From Actinomadura sp. J1-007 (lineage in GTDB: Bacteria; Actinomycetota; Actinomycetes; Streptosporangiales; Streptosporangiaceae), in the NCBI RefSeq assembly GCF_009793335.1, contig NZ_WING01000001.1, positions 5,890,001-5,954,000 of the forward strand: a stretch of DNA of 64,000 nt, given 5' to 3'. The position numbers were made by a program, and so were the translations under genes. Shown piece by piece: positions 1 to 9,014 of this stretch (its first letter is position 1; each line of letters starts with the position of its first letter). The notes under the pieces were generated by a model, which did not search any database, was not told the origin of the DNA, and saw only the letters and a list, made by a program, of their open reading frames with translations.

Positions 1-224
1 CCGGCGACGCCCCGCCCGACCAGGCGGGCCACGTACGGCGCGGCGTTCGCCGGGGTGAGGCGCATCCCGGTGGTCAGGACCAGCTCGCCGCCCTCCAGGA
101 ACGGCGTCGGGTCCTCCAGCTCGCTGACCGCCACCCACAGCACGGGCGCGTCCGGGCGCGGATCGGTGATCGGCCGCAGCCCGAGCTGCGGCAGCGCGGC
201 CACGCTGGCGAGGGTGGGCGGCAT
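1..224 (-). CDS. PucR-type transcriptional regulator, N-terminal part (cut by window edge)
   Basis: The minus strand encodes the first ~74 residues of a protein opening MPPTLASVAALPQLGLRPI. It goes on to WVAVSELEDPTPFLEGGELV and LTTGMRL. This is the classic N-terminal PucR domain (purine catabolism regulator-like), in which W-x-H/V-x-S-E-L-x-D-P-x-P-[FY]-L-x-G-G-E-L-x-L-T-T-G is conserved. The C-terminal PucR_2-type HTH should lie beyond base 1. The gene diverges from the GABA aminotransferase, with a 139-bp gap that holds three 18-bp repeats. Actinobacterial PucR proteins often control a divergent catabolic gene, so control of gabT is a reasonable inference. Family confidence is high; the ligand is unknown. 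Confidence 0.85.
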   Translation of the reverse strand, partial: MPPTLASVAALPQLGLRPITDPRPDAPVLWVAVSELEDPTPFLEGGELVLTTGMRLTPANAAPYVARLVGRGVA

Positions 225-237
225 CGCGCTCCCGGGT

Positions 238-291
238 CTCGTAGTGGGCACGGGCCTCGTAGGGTGCACGGGCCCCGCAGTGTGCACGGTG
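238..291. promoter_or_regulatory. Three tandem imperfect 18-bp repeats between pucR-type gene and gabT
   Basis: Three head-to-tail 18-bp units occupy 238-255 (CTCGTAGTGGGCACGGGC), 256-273 (CTCGTAGGGTGCACGGGC) and 274-291 (CCCGCAGTGTGCACGGTG). They share the core GTAG-K-G-K-GCACGG. They sit just upstream of the PucR-type start and 70-125 bp upstream of gabT. The geometry suits iterated binding of the divergent regulator, but that function is inferred. Confidence 0.55.
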
Positions 292-363
292 TCCATCCGG
301 ACGGACGCATTTCGCCGTTCCGTATGCTTTCAGGCTAGGCGGCGCGCGGCTTATGTTCGCGCC

Positions 364-1731
364 ATGACCAGCCATCCCACCGGCGGGCCCGACCGCCTGC
401 CCCAGGAACGACGCGTCGTCACCGAGATCCCCGGGCCCCGCTCCCAGGCGTTGCAGGAGCGCCGCGCCGCCGCGGTGCCGCCCGGCGTCGGCAGCGTCCT
501 GCCGGTGTACGTGACCGACGCCGGCGGCGGCGTGATCGTCGACGTGGACGGCAACTCGCTGATCGACTTCGGCTCCGGCATCGCCGTGACCGGCGTCGGC
601 AACGCCAACCCGCGCGTCGCCGCCCGCGTGCGGGCGCAGGCGGAGCGCTTCACCCACACCTGCTTCATGGTCGCGCCCTACGAGTCGTACGTCGCGGTCT
701 GCGAGAACCTCAACCGGATCACCCCGGGCGACCACGCCAAGCGCTCCATCCTGGTCAACAGCGGCGCCGAGGCCGTCGAGAACGCCGTCAAGATCGCGCG
801 GTACGCCACCGGCCGGCAGGCCGTCGTCGTGTTCGAGCACGGCTACCACGGCCGGACCCTGCTCACCATGACGCTCACCGCGAAGAACATGCCGTACAAG
901 CACGGGTTCGGCCCGTACGCGCCCGAGGTGTACCGGATGCCCCTCGCGTACCCGTACCGCTGGCCCACCGGCCCGGACAACTGCGGCCCCGAGGCCGCGG
1001 CCCAGGTCGCCGGAGAGATCACCAGCCGGATCGGCGCGTCCAACGTCGCCGCCGTCGTGATCGAGCCGATCCAGGGCGAGGGCGGCTTCATCGAGCCCGC
1101 GCCCGGGTTCCTGCCCGCGATCGCCGAGTTCTGCCGGGCGAACGGCATCCTGTTCGTCGCCGACGAGGTGCAGACCGGGTTCGCACGGACGGGCGACCTG
1201 TTCGCCTGCGAGCACGAGGGCGTCGTCCCCGACCTCGTCACGACGGCCAAGGGCATCGCGGGCGGGCTGCCCCTCGCCGCCGTCACCGGCCGCGCCGACA
1301 TCATGGACAAGGTGCACGGCGGCGGCCTCGGCGGCACCTACGGCGGCAACCCCCTCGCCTGCGAGGCCGCGCTCGCCGTCCTCGAAGAGATCGAGAACGA
1401 GAAGCTCACCGAGCGCGCCCGCCGCATCGGCGAGACCATGCTGCCCCGCCTGCGCGCCCTCGCCGCCCGCCACGACGTCATCGGCGACGTCCGCGGCCGC
1501 GGCGCCATGATCGCCATCGAGATCGTCCGCGACCCCGCCACCAAGGAACCGGCCCCCGAGCTCACCGCCGAGATCGCCCGCCGCTGCCACGCCGCCGGCC
1601 TCCTCGTCCTGACCACCGGCACGTACGGCAACGTCCTGCGCTTCCTCCCGCCCCTCGTGATCCCCGAACACCTCCTCCACGAGGGCCTGGACATCCTCGA
1701 AACCGCCTTCACAGACCACCCCACCCCATAA
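364..1731 (+). CDS. gabT: 4-aminobutyrate aminotransferase
   Basis: The product is a 455-aa class-III PLP aminotransferase that converts 4-aminobutyrate and 2-oxoglutarate to succinate semialdehyde and glutamate. The ATG at 364 gives MTSHPTGGPDRLPQERRVVT, followed by the GabT hallmarks EIPGPRSQ and SGIAVTGVGNANPRV. The PLP-binding lysine is K296 in TTAKGIAGGLPLA. NSGAEAVENAVKIARY, EPIQGEGGF and VADEVQTGFARTG form the cofactor pocket. The open frame extends upstream to 55, but that stretch lacks family similarity and overlaps the divergent regulator. No succinate-semialdehyde dehydrogenase follows, so that step must be encoded elsewhere. Confidence 0.95.
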   Translation: MTSHPTGGPDRLPQERRVVTEIPGPRSQALQERRAAAVPPGVGSVLPVYVTDAGGGVIVDVDGNSLIDFGSGIAVTGVGNANPRVAARVRAQAERFTHTCFMVAPYESYVAVCENLNRITPGDHAKRSILVNSGAEAVENAVKIARYATGRQAVVVFEHGYHGRTLLTMTLTAKNMPYKHGFGPYAPEVYRMPLAYPYRWPTGPDNCGPEAAAQVAGEITSRIGASNVAAVVIEPIQGEGGFIEPAPGFLPAIAEFCRANGILFVADEVQTGFARTGDLFACEHEGVVPDLVTTAKGIAGGLPLAAVTGRADIMDKVHGGGLGGTYGGNPLACEAALAVLEEIENEKLTERARRIGETMLPRLRALAARHDVIGDVRGRGAMIAIEIVRDPATKEPAPELTAEIARRCHAAGLLVLTTGTYGNVLRFLPPLVIPEHLLHEGLDILETAFTDHPTP

Positions 1732-1755
1732 CCGGGCCCGCCCGGCCACCGAAAG

Positions 1756-1789
1756 GGCCGCCGACGTCGTCAACACGACGCCGCCGGCC
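1756..1789 (+). terminator. Hairpin downstream of gabT
   Basis: An inverted repeat 25 bp past the gabT stop has 15-bp arms (GGCCGCCGACGTCGT and ACGACGCCGCCGGCC) with two mismatches and a CAAC loop. There is no T-run, as is common for actinomycete terminators. It precedes the G-rich low-complexity block. Confidence 0.5.
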
Positions 1790-1794
1790 TTCCG

Positions 1795-2630
1795 GCGCTG
1801 CGTGGGTGAGGTGGTGCGGGCCGGTGTGGCGCGGGTGAGGTGGTGCGGCTCGGCGTGGCGCGGGCCGGTGTGGCGCGGGTGACGTGGTGCGGGCGGCGTG
1901 GTCCGGGTGAGGTGGTGAGGGCCGGCGTGGCGCGGGTGACGTGGCGCGGGTGACGTGGCGTGGGTGACGTGGCGTGGCAGGACACGTAAGGGCGTGGCGG
2001 GCGCGTAGGGGCGGTCCGGCGTGGCGTGGCGGGGCGCGCAGGGGCGTGCCGTGCAGGGGTGGTGTGGCGGGGCGCGCAGGGGGTGGTGTGGCGGGGCGCG
2101 CAGGGGCGTGGTGTGGCGGGGCGGGGCACGTAGGGCGTGGTGGCGTGACGTGGTGCGGGGCGGCGTGGCGGGGCGCACAGGGGCGTGGCGGCAGGCGTGG
2201 CGTGGTGTGGCGGGGGCGCGCAGGGATGGGCGTGGAGTGGCGGGACACGCAGGGCGTGGCGGAGCGGGGCACGTAGGGCGTGGCGTGGCGTGCAGGGGCG
2301 AGGCGCGCAGGGGGGTGGCGGCGGGGCGCGGCAGGGCGTGGCGTGGTGGCGCGGCGGGGCGGGCAGGGGCGTGGAGTGGCGGGGCGGGATACCTAGGGCG
2401 TGGTGGCGTGGAGTAGCGGGGCGCGCAGGGGCGGTGGCGTGCAGGGGTGCGCAGGGGCGTGGAGTGGCGCAGCGCGCAGGGGCGTGGGGGCGTCGTGTGG
2501 CGGGGCGCGCAGGGACGTGGCGGCGTGACGTAGCGGGGCGCGCAGGGCGCAGGGCGCAACGCGCAGGGGCGGGGCGGCGTGGCGTGGCAGGGCATGGAGG
2601 GGCGTGGTGCGCGGGGACGTGGCGTGCGTC
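1795..2630. repeat. G-rich, strand-asymmetric low-complexity block (non-coding)
   Basis: About 835 bp consist almost entirely of degenerate runs of GGCGTGGCG, GTGGCGGGGCGCGCAGGG and GGGCACGTAGGGCG. G is strongly enriched and C depleted on the plus strand. The 14-mer GCGGGGCGCGCAGG recurs at least six times between 2030 and 2560 with variable spacing. Long ORFs cross it in several frames only because stops are rare, and their translations are Arg/Gly/Ala or Pro/His/Thr compositional noise. I see no gene between the gabT terminator and the amidohydrolase start at 2723. Origin by slippage of a short G-rich seed is likely. The many GGG tracts could form G-quadruplexes. Confidence 0.75.
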
Positions 2631-2722
2631 ACTCCGTTATCCGTTCGTGATTGACCCATGTCGTTTGGCCCCGTACGTTCTCGCCATACGTTTGGGCCCA
2701 AATCTCCTCGGAGGGGGCGGAC

Positions 2723-4468
2723 ATGAACGTTTCCCCGGACCTGGTACTGCTCGGCGGCGAGATCCTCACCGTCGATCGCGGCTTCTCCGTCGCGCAGGCG
2801 GTCGCGGTGACCGCCGGGACGGTCACGGCGGTCGGCGGCACCGACGAGGTGCGCGCGCTGATCGGCCCCCGCACCGAGGTCGTCGATCTCCGCGGCCGTA
2901 CCGCGCTGCCCGGTATCAACGACTCGCACCTGCACGGATGCGCGTTCGGCAGCACGCGCCCGCCGCTCGCCCTCGACGTCGGCTTCCCCGCCGTACGGTC
3001 CATCGCCGACATCCAGGCCGCCGTCAAGGAGGCCGCCACGCGCACCCGCGCGGGCGAGTGGATCCGCGGCAACGGCTGGGACCCCGGCTACCTCGCCGAA
3101 TGCACGGAGTCACGGCACGCCCCCGGCGAGGGCGGGCGCGCCGAGGGCGGGCCCGGCGGGCGGATGCCCCACCGGCGTGATCTGGACGCGGTCGCTCCCG
3201 ACCATCCGGTGTACCTCCAGGACTTCTCCGGTCACCTCACCTGGGTCAACTCCAAGGCGCTCGAACTCGCGGGCATCACCTCCCGTACGCCCGCCCCCGA
3301 GGGCGGCGTGATCCTCACCGGCGCGGACGGCGAGCCGTCCGGCCTGCTCGCCGAGGGCGCGCAGGACCTCGCGCAGCGGTACCTCCCCCCGTTCACCCGG
3401 GACGACCTCGAACGGGCCATCCGCAGCGCCGTCGCGACGCTCCACCGCGAGGGCATCACCAGCTACACCGAGCCCGGCCTCGGGCCCGGCGGGACGAGCC
3501 TGTTCGCGGGCGCGGCGGGCCCGTCCACGCTGGACGTCTACGCCGACCTCGCCCGCGGCGGCGAACTCGCCGCGCGGGTCAGCGTCCTGCTCCTCCTCAC
3601 CGGCATGGGCGGCTCGGCGGCCGAGATCGCCGAGGGCCTGGCGGACGCGAAGCCCCTGGAGGACGTCGACCCGAGGGTGCTGCGCGTGCTGGGCGTGAAG
3701 CTCTTCGCGGACGGCATCCCTCCCAACAAGACGGCCTGGACCAGCGAGGAGTACGCGGGCGGCGGGTTCGGCGGGCTGTGCGTGCACGGGAGCGCCGACG
3801 CGCTGCGCACCCGCGAGCTGACCGAGATGATCCGCCTCGCGCACGTGGCCGGGCACCAGCTCGGCGTGCACGTCACCGGCGACCGCGCCATCGACGCCGT
3901 CGTGGACGCCTTCGAGGCCGCCCAGGCCGAGCACCCCCGCGACGACCCCCGGCACTACGTCATCCACGCCGACCTCGTGGGCCCGCAGAGCCTGCGCAAG
4001 CTCGCCCGGCACGGGTTCGGCGCCAACATGAACCCCGCGATCAAGTGGACGATCGCGGACCTGATGGACGAGATGCTCGGCCCCGAGCGGTCGGCCTACC
4101 AGTGGCCGGTCCGCTCGGCCGTGGCGGCGGGCGTCCCCGTCACCAGCAGCTCCGACGCCCCGGTCACCTACCCGAGCTGGCGGCAGGGCGTCGCGGCGAT
4201 GATGCTCCGCGAGTCGAAGGCCAGCGGGCGCCCCTCAGGCCCGGAGGAGTGCGTCGGCCTCCCCGACGCGATCCGCGCCTACACCGCGAACGCCGCGTGG
4301 CAGGACTTCGCCGAGGACTGGAAGGGCTCACTGGAACCCGGAAAGGTCGCCGACATCACCGTTCTGGACGGCACCATCACCTCCCTCGATCCGCACGATC
4401 TCCCCGACACCCCGATCGCCATGACCGTGTTCGACGGCCGTGTCGTGCACGCTAGCGAGGGCCTCTGA
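2723..4468 (+). CDS. Amidohydrolase, YtcJ-like (amidohydrolase_3 family)
   Basis: The product is a 581-aa metal-dependent hydrolase of the amidohydrolase superfamily. The N-terminal cap reads LVLLGGEILTVDRGFS. The first metal motif is GINDSHLHG (H69, H71), with DLRGRTALPG before it. The mid-section includes VKLFADGIPPNK, GHQLGVHVTGDRAID and YVIHADLV, and VTSSSDAPVTYPSW supplies the late Asp. These are typical of YtcJ/NfdA-like enzymes acting on amides or formamides. The ATG at 2723 is chosen because GGAGGGGG lies just upstream and an earlier in-frame ATG (2651) lies outside the homology. The ABC importer starts 2 bp after its stop, so the substrate may be an imported amide. The exact substrate is unknown. 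Confidence 0.88.
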   Translation: MNVSPDLVLLGGEILTVDRGFSVAQAVAVTAGTVTAVGGTDEVRALIGPRTEVVDLRGRTALPGINDSHLHGCAFGSTRPPLALDVGFPAVRSIADIQAAVKEAATRTRAGEWIRGNGWDPGYLAECTESRHAPGEGGRAEGGPGGRMPHRRDLDAVAPDHPVYLQDFSGHLTWVNSKALELAGITSRTPAPEGGVILTGADGEPSGLLAEGAQDLAQRYLPPFTRDDLERAIRSAVATLHREGITSYTEPGLGPGGTSLFAGAAGPSTLDVYADLARGGELAARVSVLLLLTGMGGSAAEIAEGLADAKPLEDVDPRVLRVLGVKLFADGIPPNKTAWTSEEYAGGGFGGLCVHGSADALRTRELTEMIRLAHVAGHQLGVHVTGDRAIDAVVDAFEAAQAEHPRDDPRHYVIHADLVGPQSLRKLARHGFGANMNPAIKWTIADLMDEMLGPERSAYQWPVRSAVAAGVPVTSSSDAPVTYPSWRQGVAAMMLRESKASGRPSGPEECVGLPDAIRAYTANAAWQDFAEDWKGSLEPGKVADITVLDGTITSLDPHDLPDTPIAMTVFDGRVVHASEGL

Positions 4469-4470
4469 CA

Positions 4471-5703
4471 ATGCGGTCCAAGATCATCGAATCTGTCGCC
4501 ATCGGCGCGGGTCAGGGCCCGCTCCAGCGGCTCGGCAGGCCGGTCGGGGCCGCGACGGCGGCGCTCGTCCTGGCGCTGGGCGCGGGGGCCTGCGCGAGCG
4601 GAGCCGACGCCGGGTCCGGGCCCATCGCCGTCGGCGCGGTGTCGACGCTCAGCGGCCCGGTGACGTTCCCCGAGGCGTCCGCCGCGGCCAGAGCGGTCTT
4701 CGACGACGTCAACGCGCGCGGCGGCATCAACGGGCGCAGGATCTCGTTCACCGCCGCCGACGACAAGGGCGACCCGTCCACGGGCGCGCTCGCGGCGCGC
4801 GACGTCATCCAGAACAAGCACGCGGTCGCCATCGCCGGCGGAGCCAGCCTCATCGACTGCCAGGTGAACGGACCGCTGTACGAGCGCTACCGCATCACGT
4901 CCATCCCCGGCACGGGCGTCGACCCCGGATGCTTCATCTCGCCGGGCATCTCGCCCGTCAACACCGGCCCCTACTTCGGAACGACGCTGACGCTCTACTA
5001 CGCCTCCGAATACCTCAAGATGCAGAAGCTCTGCGGGTTCTTCTCCATCATCGGCGGAACGGGCCGCGCGTACAGGGACGGCGTCGTGCGCTGGTCCAAG
5101 CTCACGGGCAAGCGGCTGCTCATCGACGACCGTTCCCTCTCGGCCAACACCACCGACTACACGCCCTACATCCTGCGTGCGCGCGCGGCGGGCTGCCAGG
5201 GCGTGTTCTTCAACGGCACCGAGCCGATGGCCGTCGGATGGGTGAAGGCGGCGCAGGCGCAGAACGTCACGGGCGTGAAGTGGCTTTTCCTCGCGTCCAC
5301 CTACACGAGCCAGGCGGCGGAGGCTTTCGGGCCCGCAGCCAAGGACGTCCTGGCGCTGTCGGAGTTCGAGCCGTACACCGACACCTCGTCCGAGGCCAAT
5401 CAGGACTGGAGGACCACGATGGCTCGGCATCACGTGCCGTTGACCTCGTTCGCCCAGGGCGGGTACCTCGCCGCCACTCATCTGGTGACCGTCCTGCGCG
5501 GAATCAAGGGAGACATCACACGCGAGTTCGTGACCCGGGCGCTCAAGGGCCTGCGGCCGTTGCCGTCCGCCATGGCCGGCACGCCGTTCGCGTTCGGGCC
5601 GGGCGACGCGCACGCCTCCAACCTGGCGGGCAAGTTCGTCCGGCCGGAACGCGGCGGGTGGACGGTGCTCACCCGCGACTGGGTCAGGCTCCCCAATGCT
5701 TGA
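4471..5703 (+). CDS. Branched-chain amino acid/amide-type ABC substrate-binding lipoprotein
   Basis: This is a 410-aa periplasmic-binding-fold protein of the LivK/UrtA type (Peripla_BP_6). The N-terminus carries a hydrophobic segment ending LGAGAC, which gives a probable lipidated Cys41. The mature domain begins PIAVGAVSTLSGPVTFPE and includes DVNARGGINGRRISF, typical of the family. It is the ligand-capturing component of the importer encoded next. The ATG follows the amidohydrolase stop by 2 bp, and its own end overlaps the permease start by 8 bp, so the genes are translationally coupled. Liv-type systems import branched-chain amino acids, urea or short amides. The amidohydrolase neighbour favours an amide-like ligand, which is inference. 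Confidence 0.88.
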   Translation: MRSKIIESVAIGAGQGPLQRLGRPVGAATAALVLALGAGACASGADAGSGPIAVGAVSTLSGPVTFPEASAAARAVFDDVNARGGINGRRISFTAADDKGDPSTGALAARDVIQNKHAVAIAGGASLIDCQVNGPLYERYRITSIPGTGVDPGCFISPGISPVNTGPYFGTTLTLYYASEYLKMQKLCGFFSIIGGTGRAYRDGVVRWSKLTGKRLLIDDRSLSANTTDYTPYILRARAAGCQGVFFNGTEPMAVGWVKAAQAQNVTGVKWLFLASTYTSQAAEAFGPAAKDVLALSEFEPYTDTSSEANQDWRTTMARHHVPLTSFAQGGYLAATHLVTVLRGIKGDITREFVTRALKGLRPLPSAMAGTPFAFGPGDAHASNLAGKFVRPERGGWTVLTRDWVRLPNA

Positions 5704-6553
5704 GGGGGCGATCGCGGGCCTGGCGGGCGGCGGCGCGTACGCGGCGCTCGGGCTGTGCCTGACGTTGATGTTCCGGCTCGTGCGCGTGGTGAACGTCGCG
5801 CAGGCGGCGATCGGCGTCATCGGCGTCTACACGATGGCGGCGGCGTCCGGGCACGGCTGGCCGTACGCGCCCGCGGCGCTCGCGGGGCTCGCGGTGTCGG
5901 CGGCCGTGGCGGCGGCGCTCGGCTGGGTGATGGCGACGTGGTTCGGGGAGGCCGGGGCCGACCGGCGCTCGGCCATCGCCATCGCGTTCCTGGTGGGCCT
6001 GCTGGCGGTGTCGTACCTGGCGTTCGGCACGCATCCGCGCCGGATGCCCGGCCTTTTCGACGGCTCGCTGTTCACCGCGGGCGGGATCACCGTCACGCAG
6101 GCGGCGGCGGTGTGCGTCGCCGGGTCGATCGTGGTCGCGGCATGCGCGCACGCGGGGCTGACCCGGACCGTCGTCGGCCTCCGCCTGCGCGCGCTCTCCG
6201 AGAAGCCCACGACGGCGGAACTGCACGGCATTCCCAGCCGGTGGCTGACCGTCGGGATGTGGGCGGCCACGGGCGTCCTCGCGGCGGCCGTGCTCCTGGT
6301 CGTCGCGCCGCAGCAGACGAGCGACCAGACGTCGCTGTCCCTGATGGCCATTCCGGCTTGCACGGCGGCGCTCGTCGGCGGATTCCGCAGCCTCGGCCTG
6401 ACGGTCGCGGGCGGGCTCGGCCTGGGCGCTCTCCAAGGAGCGCTCGCGCACGTCGGCGAGCTACAGCAGTACCGCGACGCGGTGCCGTTCCTGGCGATCC
6501 TCGCCATCCTCATCTGGTCCCAACGCCGGGAGGTCTGGGATGCCGCGCGTTGA
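5696..6553 (+). CDS. Branched-chain amino acid-type ABC permease, LivH-like
   Basis: This 285-aa integral membrane permease of the LivH/UrtB family starts MLEGAIAGLAGGGAYAALGL and keeps the early motif FRLVRVVNVAQAAIGVIGVY, matching the LivH 'vNfAhG' region. Eight or so hydrophobic segments follow. LRLRALSEKPTTAELHGIP corresponds to the cytoplasmic coupling loop (EAA-like) that contacts the ATPases. It overlaps the binding-protein gene upstream (8 bp) and the permease-ATPase gene downstream (14 bp). Length is normal for LivH (~290 aa). Confidence 0.88.
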   Translation: MLEGAIAGLAGGGAYAALGLCLTLMFRLVRVVNVAQAAIGVIGVYTMAAASGHGWPYAPAALAGLAVSAAVAAALGWVMATWFGEAGADRRSAIAIAFLVGLLAVSYLAFGTHPRRMPGLFDGSLFTAGGITVTQAAAVCVAGSIVVAACAHAGLTRTVVGLRLRALSEKPTTAELHGIPSRWLTVGMWAATGVLAAAVLLVVAPQQTSDQTSLSLMAIPACTAALVGGFRSLGLTVAGGLGLGALQGALAHVGELQQYRDAVPFLAILAILIWSQRREVWDAAR

Positions 6554-8242
6554 CCGTTCGCTCGTTCAACCGGGCGGGGCGCTGCTCGTCATCGTCGCCG
6601 CCGCCGTCCTCGTCCCCGAATACTGGCTCTTCCTCGCCACGTCGGCGCTCGTGTCGGCGATCGTCCTGCTCGGCCTGGGCGTCGTCGGCCGGGCGGGGAT
6701 GAACTCCCTGTGCGCGCTGTCGTTCGCGGCGGTCGGCGCCTGGACCGTCGCGCGGCTGAGCGTCTGGGACGTCCCCGGGGCCTGCTGCTGTGGGTCGTCG
6801 CCGGGGGCGTCGCCGCGACGCCGTTCGGGGTCCTCATCGGACTTCCGGCGCTGCGGCTGCGCGGGATCCACCTGGCGGTCGTCACGCTGGGATTCGCCGC
6901 CGCGTCGGAAGTCGTCATCGCCGCCGTGAACTTCCCGGGCGTCGATACGTTCGAGCAGGTCGGACGGCCCGGTTTCCTGGCCACCGACAGGCAGTACTTC
7001 GTTTACGCAGGGCTCCTGTTCGTCGTGGCCGCGTTCGGGGTCGAACTGCTGAGCCGTACGCGCATGGGCGCGGCATGGCGGGCCGTGCGCTTCTCCGAGC
7101 GTGCGACCGCCGCCGCCGGGACGAGCGTCGCGCGCGCGAAACTCTCCGCGTTCGCCCTCAGCGCGTTCGTGGCGGGACTCGCGGGCGGGCTGCTCGCGGG
7201 GCAGGTCGGCATGGTCACGGCGCAGAACTTCCAGACGATCGGATCGCTGGCGCTGTTCGTGGTGGCGGTGATGGCGGGCAGCGAGTACGTCGGCGGAGCG
7301 CTGTTCGGCGGGCTTCTGATGACGTTCGTACCGGAAATCTTCCGGCGGCTGGAGATATCGCAGGACTGGGCCAACATCCTCTTCGCGGTGGGTGCCGTCC
7401 AAGCCCTTTCCCAGGGGACGAGCATCAGCGACGGCATCGCGCGACGCGTGCGCACGAGGCGGCCCGTGCCCGAGCCGGGCGAACGGAAGGTCGCCGCAGG
7501 GGAGGCTCGCCGCGAACCGCCCTCCGGAGACGTGCCGCTCCTGAAGGTCGAAGGGCTCGGCATCCGCTTCGGTCAGATCGCCGCGCTCAAGGACGTCGAT
7601 CTCGTCGTCCCGGAAGGGACCGTGATGGGCCTCATCGGACCGAACGGCGCAGGGAAATCGACGCTCACCGACGCGCTCTCGGGTTTCCTCCCGTCGGCCA
7701 CCGGAAGCGTCACGCTCGCCGGGGAGACGCTCAACGAGAGGCCGGCGCACCGTCGCGCGGGCGCGGGACTGCGCCGCACGTTCCAGCAGGACCGCGTCCC
7801 TACGAGTCTCACCGTGGGCGCGTACCTGCGGTTCGCCGCGGGCCGCCGCGTCGAACGGGCCGAACTCGACGAAGCCTGCTCGTTCCTCGGCTGCCCCACG
7901 GCGGACCGCTACGTGGCCGACCTGGACGTGGGCAGCCGCCGCCTCCTGGAGGTGACCGCCGCGCTGCTGGCCCGCCCGAAGCTGGTCGTCCTGGACGAGC
8001 CCGCCGCCGGCCTGGCCCGCGCCGAGTCGATGGCGCTGGCCGACCGGCTGACCGAGGTCCCGGAGCGGTACGGCGCGTCGGTGCTGCTGATCGAGCACGA
8101 CCTGGACATGGTGCGCAGAGCCTGCGCGACGGCCGTCGTCCTCGACTTCGGCGAGGTGATCGCGGCCGGGCCTCCCGCCGAGATCCTCGCCCGTCCCGAG
8201 GTCGCCCGCGCCTACCTGGGAGATGAGGTGGCGCTGGCATGA
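6540..8242 (+). CDS. LivM-LivG fusion: ABC permease/ATP-binding protein (apparent frameshift at ~6778)
   Basis: The N-terminal half is a LivM-like permease (LCALSFAAVGAW, GLPALRLRGIHLAVVTLGF). From base ~7530 a LivG-like ATPase follows, with Walker A GPNGAGKST and Walker B LVVLDEPAAG. LDVGSRRLLEVTAALLARP stands at the signature position, so a canonical LSGGQ is not evident. Such permease/ATPase fusions are common in actinomycetes. The first frame fails after ...SVWDVPG and the continuation ...GLLLWVVAGG is in another frame. One extra G in the run CCCCGGGG at 6774-6781 restores a continuous 567-aa protein. I treat this as a probable sequence error rather than a dead gene. Confidence 0.8.
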
Positions 8243-9012
8243 CCGGCGACGACCGTTCTGCGGCGGGCGACGCGCTCGCCCTGGAGAACATCGCTGTCGC
8301 GCGCGGGGGAGCGCCGATCGTCCGTGACGTGACGCTCCACGCCCCGCGCGGGGCCGTGACCGTCCTGCTCGGCCCGAACGGCGCAGGGAAGACGACGCTG
8401 CTGGAGGCGATCGCAGGCGTCCTGCCGTTCGCGGCAGGACGCGCGGTGTGGCGAGACGACGAACTCGCGGGACTCGGACGCGTCGCCAGGGCTAGGCGTG
8501 GCATCGCCCTGGTCGAGCAGGGCCGCACGGTCTTCACGGACCTGACCGTGGCCGAGAACGTCCGCGTCGTCCGGCGCGACGCCGATGCGCTCGAAAAAGC
8601 CGTAGAACTCTTCCCGGAGCTGGAGAAACGGCTCGATGTCCCTGCGGGACTGCTGTCCGGCGGGGAGCAGCAGATGCTGGTCCTCGCGCGCGCGTTGGCG
8701 ACATCGCCGTCCGTTCTGCTGATCGATGAGATGTCGCTCGGACTCGCGCCCGTCGTCGTTCGCAGACTCCTGCCCGCGATCCGCGGCCTGGCGGACGGCG
8801 GTGATGTGGCGGTGCTCTTGGTGGAGCAGTTCGCCACGCTCGCCCTGGAGATCGCCGACGGAGCCCACGTCCTGTCGGGAGGCCGCCTGACCTACTCCGG
8901 GCCCGCCCGCACCCTGCGCGACAACCCCAAGCTGCTGCACGCCGCGTACCTGGGTGAGACCGTCGAACCCGTGGCGGTCCCGGACGAACCGGCCGCCGTG
9001 GAGGAGGAGTGA
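8239..9012 (+). CDS. Branched-chain amino acid-type ABC ATP-binding protein, LivF-like
   Basis: This 257-aa ATPase completes the importer as the second nucleotide-binding subunit. It has Walker A LLGPNGAGKTTLLEAI, Q-loop region IALVEQGRTVF (the LivF 'PEGR' position reads VEQGR), signature LSGGEQQMLVLARAL, Walker B VLLIDEMSLGLAP and H-loop-region VLLVEQF. LivF proteins characteristically have Q rather than H near this last motif. The ATG overlaps the LivM-LivG stop (ATGA). It ends in a GAGGAGGAG stretch that doubles as the ribosome-binding site of the next gene. Confidence 0.92.
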   Translation: MTGDDRSAAGDALALENIAVARGGAPIVRDVTLHAPRGAVTVLLGPNGAGKTTLLEAIAGVLPFAAGRAVWRDDELAGLGRVARARRGIALVEQGRTVFTDLTVAENVRVVRRDADALEKAVELFPELEKRLDVPAGLLSGGEQQMLVLARALATSPSVLLIDEMSLGLAPVVVRRLLPAIRGLADGGDVAVLLVEQFATLALEIADGAHVLSGGRLTYSGPARTLRDNPKLLHAAYLGETVEPVAVPDEPAAVEEE

Positions 9013-9014
9013 GC

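Noticed and set aside
1709..2416. Long ORFs on both strands through the G-rich block (up to 187 aa minus strand, 131 aa plus strand)
   Set aside because: Composition is almost entirely His/Pro/Thr/Arg/Ala or Gly/Arg/Trp/Ala; there is no domain or ribosome-binding site, and multiple frames are equally open.
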